From positions 1 through 61,637 of the forward strand of contig DATCIH010000181.1 of NCBI GenBank assembly GCA_036507955.1: 61,637 nt of DNA, written 5' to 3'. Shown one piece after another: positions 34,052 to 42,730 of this stretch (position 1 is the first letter of the stretch; each line of letters opens with the position of its first letter). The notes under the pieces are model-generated. The model was not told the origin of the DNA. It did not search any database and saw nothing but the letters and a program-made list of their open reading frames with translations. Origin of the DNA: DATCIH01 sp036507955 (lineage in GTDB: Bacteria; Bacillota; Clostridia; Clostridiales; Clostridiaceae). The position numbers and the translations under genes are program-made.

Positions 34052-35659
34052 ATGCCTATAATAATATATAATGTAATGATGGATTTAGATGCGGATTTAG
34101 ACAACATAACAAGAAGCTGCGGGAAAAAGCTTGGAATTCCAAAGGATGAAATACAAAATCTGAGAATTGTTAGAGAGTCTATTGACGCAAGAAAGAAAGA
34201 TGATATTAGGCTTAATTATGTTATATCTTTATCATGCTTAAATGAAGAAAAAATTGTAAAGAAATTAAATGATGGGGATGTAAGATTTGAAGGCCATAAG
34301 TTTAATGAAAAGCTAAAAATTGGCTCTTTGAAATTGCTACAGTCACCCTTGATTGTAGGCTCAGGACCGGCAGGCTTATTTGCCGGTTTTCTTTTATCTA
34401 AAATGGGATATAAGCCAATAATAATAGATAGAGGAGAAAATTTAGAAGACAGAACAAATAGAGTAAGACATTTTTGGGAAACTGGAGACCTAAATTTGGA
34501 ATCAAACGTTCAATTTGGAGAAGGGGGAGCAGGTACCTTTTCAGATGGGAAATTAAATACAAGAATTAAAGATTATAGATGCGATTATATACTTGAAACA
34601 TTAGTAAAAGCAGGAGCTCCTGAAGAAATAATGTATATGGGAAAACCCCATGTTGGTACGGATATGCTGAAAAAGGTTCTATATAATATGAGAAAACAAA
34701 TTGAAGCTACAGGGGGCAAGTTTCTCTTTAACAGTAAATTTGAAGGGATAATCAGTACAAATGGTACCCTTAAAGCTGCAATAGTTAACAAGGAAGTCAT
34801 TCCTTGTGAGGTTTTAGTATTAGCCATTGGACATAGTTCTAGAGATACCTATTATAAGCTATTTGAAAATGGACTTGAGCTAGAAGCAAAGCCTATGGCA
34901 ATCGGACTAAGGATCGAGCATCTTCAAGGTTGCATCAATGAAAGTCAATATGGGAAATATGCAGATCACCCTAGACTTAAGGCAGCAGACTATAGATTAA
35001 CTCATAAAAGTAAAAACGGAAGGGGAGTTTATTCCTTTTGTATGTGCCCAGGGGGAGTGGTAGTTGGAGCTGCCACTGAGGAGGAAAGGCTTGTAACGAA
35101 TGGAATGAGTTATAATATAAGGGATAAGGAAAATGCAAATTCAGCCATAGTGGTATCTGTAAATCCAGAGGATTATAATGAATTCTCAAAAGCTAATAAC
35201 CCACTTAAAGGTATAGAATTTCAAAGACATTATGAAAGTTTAGCCTTTTCCTTAGGAGGCGGGGGATATATAGCTCCAGTTCAGCTTGCAAAGGATTTTA
35301 TTAATGATGTCCAAACTTCTCACCTAGGACAAGTTACACCTAGCTATGAACCCGGATATGAATTTAAAATGCTTAAGGAATGCTTGCCTTCATATGTTAC
35401 AGAGTCTTTAAAGGACGGTCTGATTTCCTTTGATAGAAAAATAACAGGCTTTGCTGGAGATGCAGTGCTTACTGGTATAGAAACCAGGACTTCAGCCCCG
35501 GTTCGTATTATTCGGGATGCAACCTATCAAGCTACAAAGGTTAAGGGAGTCTACCCAGCTGGAGAAGGAGCGGGGTATGCAGGTGGGATTATGTCTTCCG
35601 CAGTTGATGGGATGCGTATCGGTGAAGAAATAATAAAGAAATATGCTCCTATATTATAA
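34052..35659 (+). CDS. FAD-dependent dehydrogenase (COG2509 type)
   Basis: This 535-residue flavoprotein has a FAD-binding motif at residues 102-115 (VGSGPAGLFAGFLL) followed by IIIDRG, NVQFGEGGAGTFSDGKLNTR near 155, and the C-terminal FAD contact YPAGEGAGYAGGIMSSAVDG. It belongs to the widespread uncharacterised dehydrogenase family COG2509; the substrate is unknown. GGAGGG precedes ATG 34052. It follows cdaR by 29 bases and may be in the same transcript. Confidence 0.85.
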   Translation: MPIIIYNVMMDLDADLDNITRSCGKKLGIPKDEIQNLRIVRESIDARKKDDIRLNYVISLSCLNEEKIVKKLNDGDVRFEGHKFNEKLKIGSLKLLQSPLIVGSGPAGLFAGFLLSKMGYKPIIIDRGENLEDRTNRVRHFWETGDLNLESNVQFGEGGAGTFSDGKLNTRIKDYRCDYILETLVKAGAPEEIMYMGKPHVGTDMLKKVLYNMRKQIEATGGKFLFNSKFEGIISTNGTLKAAIVNKEVIPCEVLVLAIGHSSRDTYYKLFENGLELEAKPMAIGLRIEHLQGCINESQYGKYADHPRLKAADYRLTHKSKNGRGVYSFCMCPGGVVVGAATEEERLVTNGMSYNIRDKENANSAIVVSVNPEDYNEFSKANNPLKGIEFQRHYESLAFSLGGGGYIAPVQLAKDFINDVQTSHLGQVTPSYEPGYEFKMLKECLPSYVTESLKDGLISFDRKITGFAGDAVLTGIETRTSAPVRIIRDATYQATKVKGVYPAGEGAGYAGGIMSSAVDGMRIGEEIIKKYAPIL

Positions 35660-35775
35660 TATATTTTTTAAGAAAACTTGTATTTTGTGTTGAAAGTTTG
35701 ATAAAATAAAGATAGTTAATTTTATAACAATATAAAATATACTAATAATATTTAATATGAAGAGGTGCTCATAGG

Positions 35776-36681
35776 ATGATTAAGAATTTTGACGAAATAC
35801 TATTAAAAGTAAAAAGTCAGCCAATTAAGAAATTAGCTGTAGCTGTAGCTCAGGATGAACCTGTACTAGAGGCAGTTATGGCAGCAAAGAAAAATGGAAT
35901 AGTGGAGGCTGTCCTTGTTGGGAATAGGGATGAGATCAAGGTTATTGCAGATAAAATAGGTATGAAGCTTGAGGAATACGAAATTATAGAAGAAAAGGAT
36001 TCTAAGAAAGCTGCTTTAAAGGCGGTGGAGTTAGTATCTAAAGGGAAAGCAGATATGGTTATGAAGGGCTTATTGGATACTGCAACCTTCTTAAGATGTG
36101 TACTAAATAAGGAAGTAGGACTTAGAACAGGAAAGCTTATGTCCCATGTTGCTGTATTTGAGATTCCTGGTATTGATAGACTTATTTTAATGACGGATGC
36201 AGCTTTTAATATGTACCCAGATTTGAAGGCGAAGGTGGATATTTTAAATAATGCTGTTACAGTTGCAAAAGCCATAGGTATTGAAATGCCAAAGGTGGCA
36301 CCTATCTGTGCAGTTGAGGTTATTAATACTGATATGCCGGCAACTATTGATGCTGCGATGCTATCGAAAATGGCTGAGAGGGGCCAGATAAAGGGTTGTA
36401 TAGTTGATGGTCCTTTAGCTTTTGACAATGCTATTTCGGAGGAAGCGGCTAAGCATAAGAACATAACGGGTCCTGTAGCAGGCAGAGCAGATATTATGCT
36501 TCTTCCCAATATAGATGCGGCAAATGTTATGTACAAGACCCTTACTTGTACAACTAAATCCAGAAACGGTGGAATACTTGTGGGTACTTCTGCACCTGTT
36601 ATTTTAACTTCTAGATCAGATTCCCATGATACAAAAATGTATTCTATTGCTTTAGCAGCTTTAGTGGCAGGAAAACTTTAG
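35776..36681 (+). CDS. ptb: Phosphate butyryltransferase
   Basis: Ptb converts butyryl-CoA and phosphate to butyryl phosphate. The 301-residue product has the phosphotransacetylase-like fold with KADMVMKGLLDTATFLRCVL near residue 93 and AGRADIMLLPNIDAANVMYK near 236. AGAGGTG precedes ATG 35776. The following butyrate kinase gene completes the pathway that makes ATP from butyryl-CoA, which marks the host as a butyrate former. Confidence 0.94.
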   Translation: MIKNFDEILLKVKSQPIKKLAVAVAQDEPVLEAVMAAKKNGIVEAVLVGNRDEIKVIADKIGMKLEEYEIIEEKDSKKAALKAVELVSKGKADMVMKGLLDTATFLRCVLNKEVGLRTGKLMSHVAVFEIPGIDRLILMTDAAFNMYPDLKAKVDILNNAVTVAKAIGIEMPKVAPICAVEVINTDMPATIDAAMLSKMAERGQIKGCIVDGPLAFDNAISEEAAKHKNITGPVAGRADIMLLPNIDAANVMYKTLTCTTKSRNGGILVGTSAPVILTSRSDSHDTKMYSIALAALVAGKL

Positions 36682-36704
36682 GAATTAGGAAAGGAGTCAT
36701 TTAA

Positions 36705-37775
36705 ATGTCATATAAAATATTAGTTATAAATCCAGGTTCAACTTCAACTAAGATTGGAGTTTTTGAAGATGAAAAATTACTTTTTGAGGAAACACTTCGA
36801 CATTCCTCACAAGAAATAGAAAAATACGCATCTATTTTCGAACAGTTCGAATTTAGAAAGGAAGTTATATTAAACATACTTAAGGAAAAGGCTTTTGATA
36901 TAACTACTCTTTCTGCTATAGTAGGTCGAGGTGGATTATTAAAGCCTATAGAAGGAGGAACTTACCTGGTAAATGATGAGATGCTAAAAGATCTTAAAAG
37001 AGGAGTTCAAGGACAACATGCTTCTAATTTAGGAGGCATCATTGCAAATGAAATAGCTAAGGGCTTAAATATACCTTCCTTTATTGTTGATCCAGTAGTT
37101 GTAGATGAGATGGAACCAGTTGCTAGAATTTCAGGAATGCCAGAGATCCAAAGAATATGTATTTTTCATGCTTTGAATCAAAAGGCTGTTGCAAAACGCT
37201 ATGCCAAGGAACAAAATAAAGCCTACTCAGAACTTAATTTAATTGTTGCCCATTTGGGTGGTGGATCTTCCGTTGGAGCTCATACTAAGGGAAGAATAGT
37301 AGATGTTAACAATTGTCTTGATGGGGAAGGCCCATTTTCGCCAGAAAGAAGTGGTGGGGTTCCTGTTGGTGATTTAGTTAAGATGTGTTTTAGTGGAAAA
37401 TATACCATGGATGAGATTAAAAAGAAGATAACCGGTAAAGGTGGAATGGTGGCTTACCTCAACACTAATGATTTTAGAGATGTGGTAAAGGCAATAGACG
37501 CTGGGGATGAAAAAGCTAAATTAATATATGATGCTTTCATATATCAAATCGCTAAGGAAATAGGAATGTGTGCTACAGTATTATTTGGCAAGGTGGATGC
37601 AATAATACTTACTGGTGGTATTGCCTATAATAAGGTTGTAACAGAGCATATAAAAGAAAGAGTTGGCTTTATAGCACCAGTCCTAGTTTACCCAGGTGAG
37701 GATGAACTATTAGCTTTAACTGAAGGCGGACTAAGAGTTCTTCGTGGAGAAGAAAAAGCTAAAGAATATAAATAA
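36705..37775 (+). CDS. buk: Butyrate kinase
   Basis: Buk transfers phosphate from butyryl phosphate to ADP, giving butyrate and ATP. The 356-residue protein of the acetate kinase superfamily begins ILVINPGSTSTKIGVFEDE, has VAHLGGGSSVGAHTKGRIVD near residue 180 and ILTGGIAYNK near 307. AAAGGAG precedes ATG 36705. The 23-base gap after ptb indicates one operon. Confidence 0.95.
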   Translation: MSYKILVINPGSTSTKIGVFEDEKLLFEETLRHSSQEIEKYASIFEQFEFRKEVILNILKEKAFDITTLSAIVGRGGLLKPIEGGTYLVNDEMLKDLKRGVQGQHASNLGGIIANEIAKGLNIPSFIVDPVVVDEMEPVARISGMPEIQRICIFHALNQKAVAKRYAKEQNKAYSELNLIVAHLGGGSSVGAHTKGRIVDVNNCLDGEGPFSPERSGGVPVGDLVKMCFSGKYTMDEIKKKITGKGGMVAYLNTNDFRDVVKAIDAGDEKAKLIYDAFIYQIAKEIGMCATVLFGKVDAIILTGGIAYNKVVTEHIKERVGFIAPVLVYPGEDELLALTEGGLRVLRGEEKAKEYK

Positions 37776-37819
37776 GGAAATAACTTATAACTTATTCCCG
37801 AAATACAGCTAATTTATTT

Positions 37820-37920
37820 CAGGGACACACCTGCTGCCCGAAAAACATATTCTTTAACGCTACTTTCTACATAACGAAAAAACCTTCATTTTCGATCTAG
37901 AAGCAGCAGGTATGTCCCTG
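37820..37920. repeat. REP-like inverted repeat between buk and the aldolase gene
   Basis: CAGGGACACACCTGCTGC at 37820-37837 is repeated in inverse as GCAGCAGGTATGTCCCTG at 37903-37920 with one mismatch, separated by 65 bases. The two flanking genes converge on it. The GGGACA...CTGC core resembles repeats mobilised by Y1/REP-associated transposases, but no transposase is present. It may act as a convergent terminator. Confidence 0.6.
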
Positions 37921-37949
37921 TTCATATTAGATCGGTCAATAAATTTTGT

Positions 37950-38996
37950 TTAAACCTTGTTCATCTCTAAAATCTCTTTTAAACTCTTGATCACATAATG
38001 AATGTCCTCTTCGCTTACCCAGTAGTTGGTGACAAAACGAATTTCCCCGCCATCTTCACCATTTATTTTTATTCCCTTTGAGAGAAATTCCTTAACTAAT
38101 TTATCGCTAGAGAAGCCGGTTTCCTTCATATCGAAATACACCATGTTTATATGTATATCTTCAAGGCGAACCTTTATTCCCTCTATTTTAGATAACTCAT
38201 AAGCTACAAGTAAAGCATTTTTATGATCTATATCAAGTCGACCTCTCATCTTTTTAAGAGCAACAAGGCCTGCTGCGGCTAAGAAACCTGACTGCCTAAG
38301 CCCTCCACCCATCAGCTTACGGCCTTTCCTAGCTCTGGCAATAAAGCTCTTACTACCTGCAACCATGGAGCCCACAGGAGCACAAAGACCCTTAGATAGG
38401 CAAAACATAACCGAATCACAATACTGGGTTATCTCCTTAGGATCCACATTAAGATAAGAAGCAGCATTGAAAAGTCTTGCCCCGTCAAGATGAACTGGAA
38501 TCCATCTAGATTTAGCTAAAGTGTGTATTTCCTTCATGGTTCTAAGGGAGATGGTTCTACCGTTAGAAAGAGCATTTTCAACACTTATAAGACCGGTGGA
38601 TGGAAAGTGAATATCATTATCTCTGATTTTCGCTTCAACTTGTTCAGCACTAAACTCCCCTTTAAAGCCAGTGATAGTCCTAAGCTGAACACCAGCAATA
38701 ACCGATGATGCGCCTACCTCGTGCATAACTATGTGGCAGTCGTCTCCTAAAATAACCTCATCTCCTCGTCTACAATGAGTCATAAGGGACAGCTGATTTC
38801 CAAAGGTACCGCTGGGAACAAAAAGGGCAGCTTCTTTTCCTACCAAATCTGCGGCATAGGTTTCAAGCTCTATCATTGTAGGGTCATCTAAATAGACGTC
38901 ATCTCCAACCTCAGCCTTATACATGGCTATTCGCATTTCTTCAGTTGGCGCTGTAACGGTGTCACTTCTTAAATCGATATAGTTCAAATTGCTCAC
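37950..38996 (-). CDS. ltaE: Low-specificity L-threonine aldolase
   Basis: This PLP enzyme splits L-threonine to glycine and acetaldehyde. The 348-residue product begins YIDLRSDTVTAPTEEMR, has the FVPSGTFGNQLSLMTH segment near residue 60, HLDGARLFNA near 168 and the PLP lysine in FCLSKGLCAPVGS near 200. It faces buk with a repeat between the two genes. Confidence 0.92.
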   Translation of the reverse strand: MSNLNYIDLRSDTVTAPTEEMRIAMYKAEVGDDVYLDDPTMIELETYAADLVGKEAALFVPSGTFGNQLSLMTHCRRGDEVILGDDCHIVMHEVGASSVIAGVQLRTITGFKGEFSAEQVEAKIRDNDIHFPSTGLISVENALSNGRTISLRTMKEIHTLAKSRWIPVHLDGARLFNAASYLNVDPKEITQYCDSVMFCLSKGLCAPVGSMVAGSKSFIARARKGRKLMGGGLRQSGFLAAAGLVALKKMRGRLDIDHKNALLVAYELSKIEGIKVRLEDIHINMVYFDMKETGFSSDKLVKEFLSKGIKINGEDGGEIRFVTNYWVSEEDIHYVIKSLKEILEMNKV

Positions 38997-39058
38997 ATCC
39001 TTATTTGTATTAAGATAACTTTAACTTAAAATATTTATATTGTCTAGTAAATAAATAC

Positions 39059-39090
39059 TTTACAGCGTAACAGCGTTATGTTACACTGTA
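39059..39090 (+). promoter_or_regulatory. Promoter with operator-like dyad before the YhbD-like gene
   Basis: TTTACA (39059-39064) and TACACT (39082-39087) have a 17-base spacer. The region is filled by the dyad TACAGCGTAAC (39061-39071) and GTTACACTGTA (39080-39090), which has one mismatch. A dyad between -35 and -10 is typical for binding by a MerR-like regulator, which the next gene resembles. Confidence 0.5.
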
Positions 39091-39108
39091 TTCAAAGGAG
39101 ATGATTCT

Positions 39109-39738
39109 ATGGATGAAGAGCTTATATCAAAAAAAGATTTACTGGATTTAAAGAACATATCTTATGGTCAACTTTATAGGTGGAAGAGAAAATTACTTAT
39201 TCCAGACGAATGGTTTATTAGGAAATCAACTTTTACAGGACAAGAAACTTTTTTCCCAAGAGATAAAATACTTCAAAGAATCGACAAGATCATAAATATG
39301 AAGGAGGATTTATCCTTAGATGATATCGCAGAAAAATTTTCTCCAGAGCTTATGAAGATACTATTAAGTGGTGAGGAGTTAATTAAAAATAACATTGTTT
39401 CTTCAATGGTCTTGGATATTTACGGAAGTACACATCAAGTTGATTTATTTTCCTTTGATAAGCTTTTGTATATTTATGTTTTAGAAAGATTTTTCCAATC
39501 TGGAATGGTAGGTTTAGAGGAAGGCAAAATAATACTTCAAAACTTAGAGGATGATTACAATAACTATAAGGATAAAAATTGCGATATGATATTTATCAGA
39601 AAGTTTGGTTTAGCGACTTGCTTTCTAACATCTTCAAGCGAACCTATATATTTAGAAAAATCAGCTAAACTTATAGGAAGGCAAAATATCAATATTTGTA
39701 TAGAGGAATTAAAATTAAAGGTAAGTTTACTTAGCTAA
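39109..39738 (+). CDS. YhbD-like MerR-type regulator
   Basis: The 209-residue product has a MerR-like winged helix near residues 6-65 (SKKDLLDLKNISYGQLYRWK, then FTGQETFFPRDKILQRI). It resembles YhbD of Bacillus, a family that sits next to bactofilin-like genes (YhbE, YhbF); here such a gene follows by 26 bases. The C-terminal half is helical with no known ligand site. AAAGGAG precedes ATG 39109. Self-regulation through the upstream dyad is inferred. Confidence 0.7.
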   Translation: MDEELISKKDLLDLKNISYGQLYRWKRKLLIPDEWFIRKSTFTGQETFFPRDKILQRIDKIINMKEDLSLDDIAEKFSPELMKILLSGEELIKNNIVSSMVLDIYGSTHQVDLFSFDKLLYIYVLERFFQSGMVGLEEGKIILQNLEDDYNNYKDKNCDMIFIRKFGLATCFLTSSSEPIYLEKSAKLIGRQNINICIEELKLKVSLLS

Positions 39739-39764
39739 ACTTAATAATATATGGAGGTATAATT

Positions 39765-40544
39765 ATGGATGAAGTTAGAAATGAATTAAAGATATCCGGT
39801 TCAGGCTCAGCAAATGGTGGGTTATATAGTGATGTTAAGATTAGTGGAAGTGGGACTATTAATGGTGATACGGATTGCTTATATTTTACAACCAGTGGGT
39901 CAAGTAAAGTAATTGGAAATATCAAGGCAAAAGAATTCAAAGTAAGTGGACACTCCAGCGTTGAAGGGGACCTTGCCTTTGACAATATGCAAATTAGCGG
40001 AGGTACAAATATAAGTGGTAAATTAAACGGTGGGAATATTAAGGTAAGTGGATCTACTACAATTGGAGGAAATGCAAATATTAACAGTGTAAAAGTATCA
40101 GGCTCTATAAACATAGGAGGCAACTTAAAGGGAGAAGAAGTAGATGTAAGTGGCTTTATTAATATAAAGGGGGATTGCGAGGTAGAAAGGTATATATCAA
40201 AGGGAGGCTTCCAGATAGGTGGACTTTTAAATGCTGGAGAAGTTGATATATTAGTAGGTGGCAACTGCAGGGCAAGGGAGATCGGCGGGGAAAGAATAAC
40301 AGTTAAAGTTCATCCTGCAAGAAACCTTATAAATTCAATAATAAATAAATTTTTCACCAGTTTCGGGAAGTTATCTTGCGAGAGTATTGAGGGAGATAAT
40401 ATTTACTTAGAAAGTACCCAAGCTAAAATTGTAAGGGGTAAGAATATTACAATAGGTCAAGAATGTGAAATTGACATGGTTGAATATACTGGAGAATTGA
40501 AAATTGAAGGAAATGCAGTGATAAAAGAGAAGAAGAAAGTATAA
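39765..40544 (+). CDS. Bactofilin-like polymer-forming protein
   Basis: This 259-residue protein is mostly a right-handed beta-helix of short repeats: the unit V-K-I-S-G-S-G-x-I-x-G recurs about ten times (DVKISGSGTINGD, EFKVSGHSSVEGD, NIKVSGSTTIGGN). This is the bactofilin / polymer-forming cytoskeletal pattern; related proteins build filaments that localise cell-envelope functions. It follows the YhbD-like regulator, as yhbE follows yhbD in Bacillus. GGAGG precedes ATG 39765. Confidence 0.8.
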   Translation: MDEVRNELKISGSGSANGGLYSDVKISGSGTINGDTDCLYFTTSGSSKVIGNIKAKEFKVSGHSSVEGDLAFDNMQISGGTNISGKLNGGNIKVSGSTTIGGNANINSVKVSGSINIGGNLKGEEVDVSGFINIKGDCEVERYISKGGFQIGGLLNAGEVDILVGGNCRAREIGGERITVKVHPARNLINSIINKFFTSFGKLSCESIEGDNIYLESTQAKIVRGKNITIGQECEIDMVEYTGELKIEGNAVIKEKKKV

Positions 40545-40671
40545 TTATAGAAGAAAATGTAGTATACAGAGCCCTTCACCATCTGACAGTTGAGATAGTA
40601 TAATAAATAATATATAATGTTTAAGTGAGATATAATTAAATTGTTACAGAAAAATCGAAACGAGGTATATT

Positions 40672-42021
40672 ATGAAAAGAATGTTCGGTACAGATGGTGT
40701 TAGAGGAATAGCAAACATGGAATTAACAGCAAAAATTGCCTTTGATTTAGGACGGGCAGGTGCATATATTCTATCTAAGGGTGCCCATAAGCCTAAAATT
40801 GTTGTAGGCTTAGATACAAGAATATCAGGTGATATGCTAGAGGCTGCTTTGGTTGCAGGAATACTTTCAGTAGGTGCTTCGGTTTTATGCTTAGGGGTGG
40901 TTCCAACACCTGCAGTTGCATATTTAACTAGGAAATATGAGGCAGACGCTGGTATAGTTATATCCGCATCTCATAATCCTGTAGAGGATAATGGAATAAA
41001 GTTTTTCAATAATAAGGGTTATAAGCTATCAGACTTGCTAGAAGATAAAATTGAAGCAGTTATTAAAAGTGATTTTAAGGGAGTTCCTTCACCAGTTGGT
41101 GAAGCTATAGGACGTAAACATATAGTGGATAGTGCTATAGAGGATTATGTGGAATATGCTAAAAGCTCTATTAAAGGAGATTTAACAGGCATTAGAGTCG
41201 CTCTTGACTGTGCTAATGGAGCCTCATATAAGGCAGCGGTTAATACTTTTAGACAGCTTGGAGCAGAAGTTATGGTAATTAACAATGATCCAGATGGAAT
41301 AAATATAAATAAAAATTGCGGATCTACTCATCCTGAGGAATTAATGGATTATGTGGTAAGAAAAGGTGCAGATATTGGCCTTGCCTTTGATGGAGATGCG
41401 GATAGATGCTTAGCTGTTGATGAAAATGGGAAGCTTATAGATGGCGATTTCATAATGGCTATATGCGGTAAGTATTTAAAGGATAAGGGAAAGCTAAAAA
41501 ATAATGTGATAGTTGTTACAGTTATGAGTAATCTAGGTCTTGAGTTAGCTTTAAAGGAACAAGGAATATCAACTGTAAAAACAGCAGTTGGAGATAGGTA
41601 TGTACTTGAGGAAATGCTAAAGGATAATTACAATCTTGGAGGAGAACAATCTGGGCATGTTATATTTTTAGATCATAATACTACTGGAGATGGCCTTCTT
41701 ACTGGCTTGATGTTGTCTACAATATTAAAGCAATCAGACAAGAAATTTTCAGAATTAGCATCAATAATGACTGAGTTGCCTCAGATATTAGTAAATGTTA
41801 GAGTGCCTCAAAATAAAAAGCATATACATGAGACAGATGAGGATATTATTAAGGAAATAAAAAATATTGAAAACATGCTTAATGGAACTGGTAGGGTTCT
41901 AATAAGAGAATCTGGTACAGAGCCATTAGTTCGAGTAATGCTAGAGGGAAAGGATCAAATTCAGCTGAATGAATTAGCTCATTCCTTATCAAAATTAATT
42001 GAAGAAAAGGCAAATATATAG
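40672..42021 (+). CDS. glmM: Phosphoglucosamine mutase
   Basis: GlmM converts glucosamine 6-phosphate to glucosamine 1-phosphate for UDP-GlcNAc and wall synthesis. The 449-residue product begins RMFGTDGVRGIAN and has the phosphoserine loop VISASHNPVEDNGIKFF near residue 100, the metal loop DGDADRC near 241 and the C-terminal RESGTEPLVRVM. It feeds on the product of GlmS, encoded 2.8 kb downstream. Confidence 0.96.
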   Translation: MKRMFGTDGVRGIANMELTAKIAFDLGRAGAYILSKGAHKPKIVVGLDTRISGDMLEAALVAGILSVGASVLCLGVVPTPAVAYLTRKYEADAGIVISASHNPVEDNGIKFFNNKGYKLSDLLEDKIEAVIKSDFKGVPSPVGEAIGRKHIVDSAIEDYVEYAKSSIKGDLTGIRVALDCANGASYKAAVNTFRQLGAEVMVINNDPDGININKNCGSTHPEELMDYVVRKGADIGLAFDGDADRCLAVDENGKLIDGDFIMAICGKYLKDKGKLKNNVIVVTVMSNLGLELALKEQGISTVKTAVGDRYVLEEMLKDNYNLGGEQSGHVIFLDHNTTGDGLLTGLMLSTILKQSDKKFSELASIMTELPQILVNVRVPQNKKHIHETDEDIIKEIKNIENMLNGTGRVLIRESGTEPLVRVMLEGKDQIQLNELAHSLSKLIEEKANI

Positions 42022-42023
42022 AT

Positions 42024-42083
42024 TGCGCCCCTGCTGGGCGCACAATGAAGACCCACTTCCTATTTCCAAGGAGGTGGGTCTTC
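42024..42083. terminator. Double hairpin between glmM and the cyclase gene
   Basis: Hairpin one is TGCGCCC-CTGCT-GGGCGCA (42024-42042). Hairpin two pairs GAAGACCCACTTCC (42047-42060) with GGAGGTGGGTCTTC (42070-42083), with one G-U pair. It separates convergent genes and probably ends both transcripts. Confidence 0.75.
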
Positions 42084-42097
42084 AATATTAATTTAAA

Positions 42098-42730
42098 TTA
42101 TTCTTCTATAAGGATAGCTCTTGCAGGGCCAGCTTCCACATTCAATATTTTTATAGGAGGAGCTACTAGGAGATATTCTCCTTCTGGAACATCCTTTAAT
42201 CTAAGGCCTTCCAGTATTGGGATACCAGAGCCTAATAATATTTTGTGTGTTTCATGACCAATTTGGCTTCTTTCAATGCCTAATGAGTCTATACCAACAC
42301 CCTTTATTCCAATGTTTTTAAGATATTCAGCGCCACTCTTTTCTAAAAATACAAAATTAAGATTAAACTCCTCTGAAAGTGAGTTCTTTGTTTTAAATAA
42401 TATAAAGTCATCCTTTAAAATATGTTTTACTAAAAGATCCTTGCCAGAAATTCTATCTTCAAGATAGGTAAGATCGATTACCTTACATTTAGTTATCAAT
42501 TTTTCTATGGGTGTGAACTCTAAGGTATCACCATTCTCAATCATATGAAGAGGGGCATCCACATGAGTTCCTGTATGAAGATTAAAACTTAGATTGGTTT
42601 CATAGTGAGAACTCGTATTAAAATTATCAGCTACAGTAAATACAGGCTTTTTAGTTTCATTGTTGTTATAAACCTGCATATCAGGCTTTATTTCCATTGA
42701 TATATCATAAATTTTCATATATTCCACCAT
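42098..42730 (-). CDS. Cyclase-family metal hydrolase
   Basis: The 210-residue protein belongs to the kynurenine formamidase/cyclase family. It has the metal-binding signature HTGTHVDAPLHMI near residues 52-64 and begins IYDISMEIKPDMQVY. The substrate is not evident; the family includes arylformamidase and isatin hydrolase. Its first 16 bases overlap the end of zwf, so the two are cotranscribed. Confidence 0.82.
   Translation of the reverse strand: MVEYMKIYDISMEIKPDMQVYNNNETKKPVFTVADNFNTSSHYETNLSFNLHTGTHVDAPLHMIENGDTLEFTPIEKLITKCKVIDLTYLEDRISGKDLLVKHILKDDFILFKTKNSLSEEFNLNFVFLEKSGAEYLKNIGIKGVGIDSLGIERSQIGHETHKILLGSGIPILEGLRLKDVPEGEYLLVAPPIKILNVEAGPARAILIEE

Noticed and set aside
35850..36536. 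Long minus-strand open frame inside ptb
   Set aside because: It is the shadow of a well-supported gene and has no independent features.
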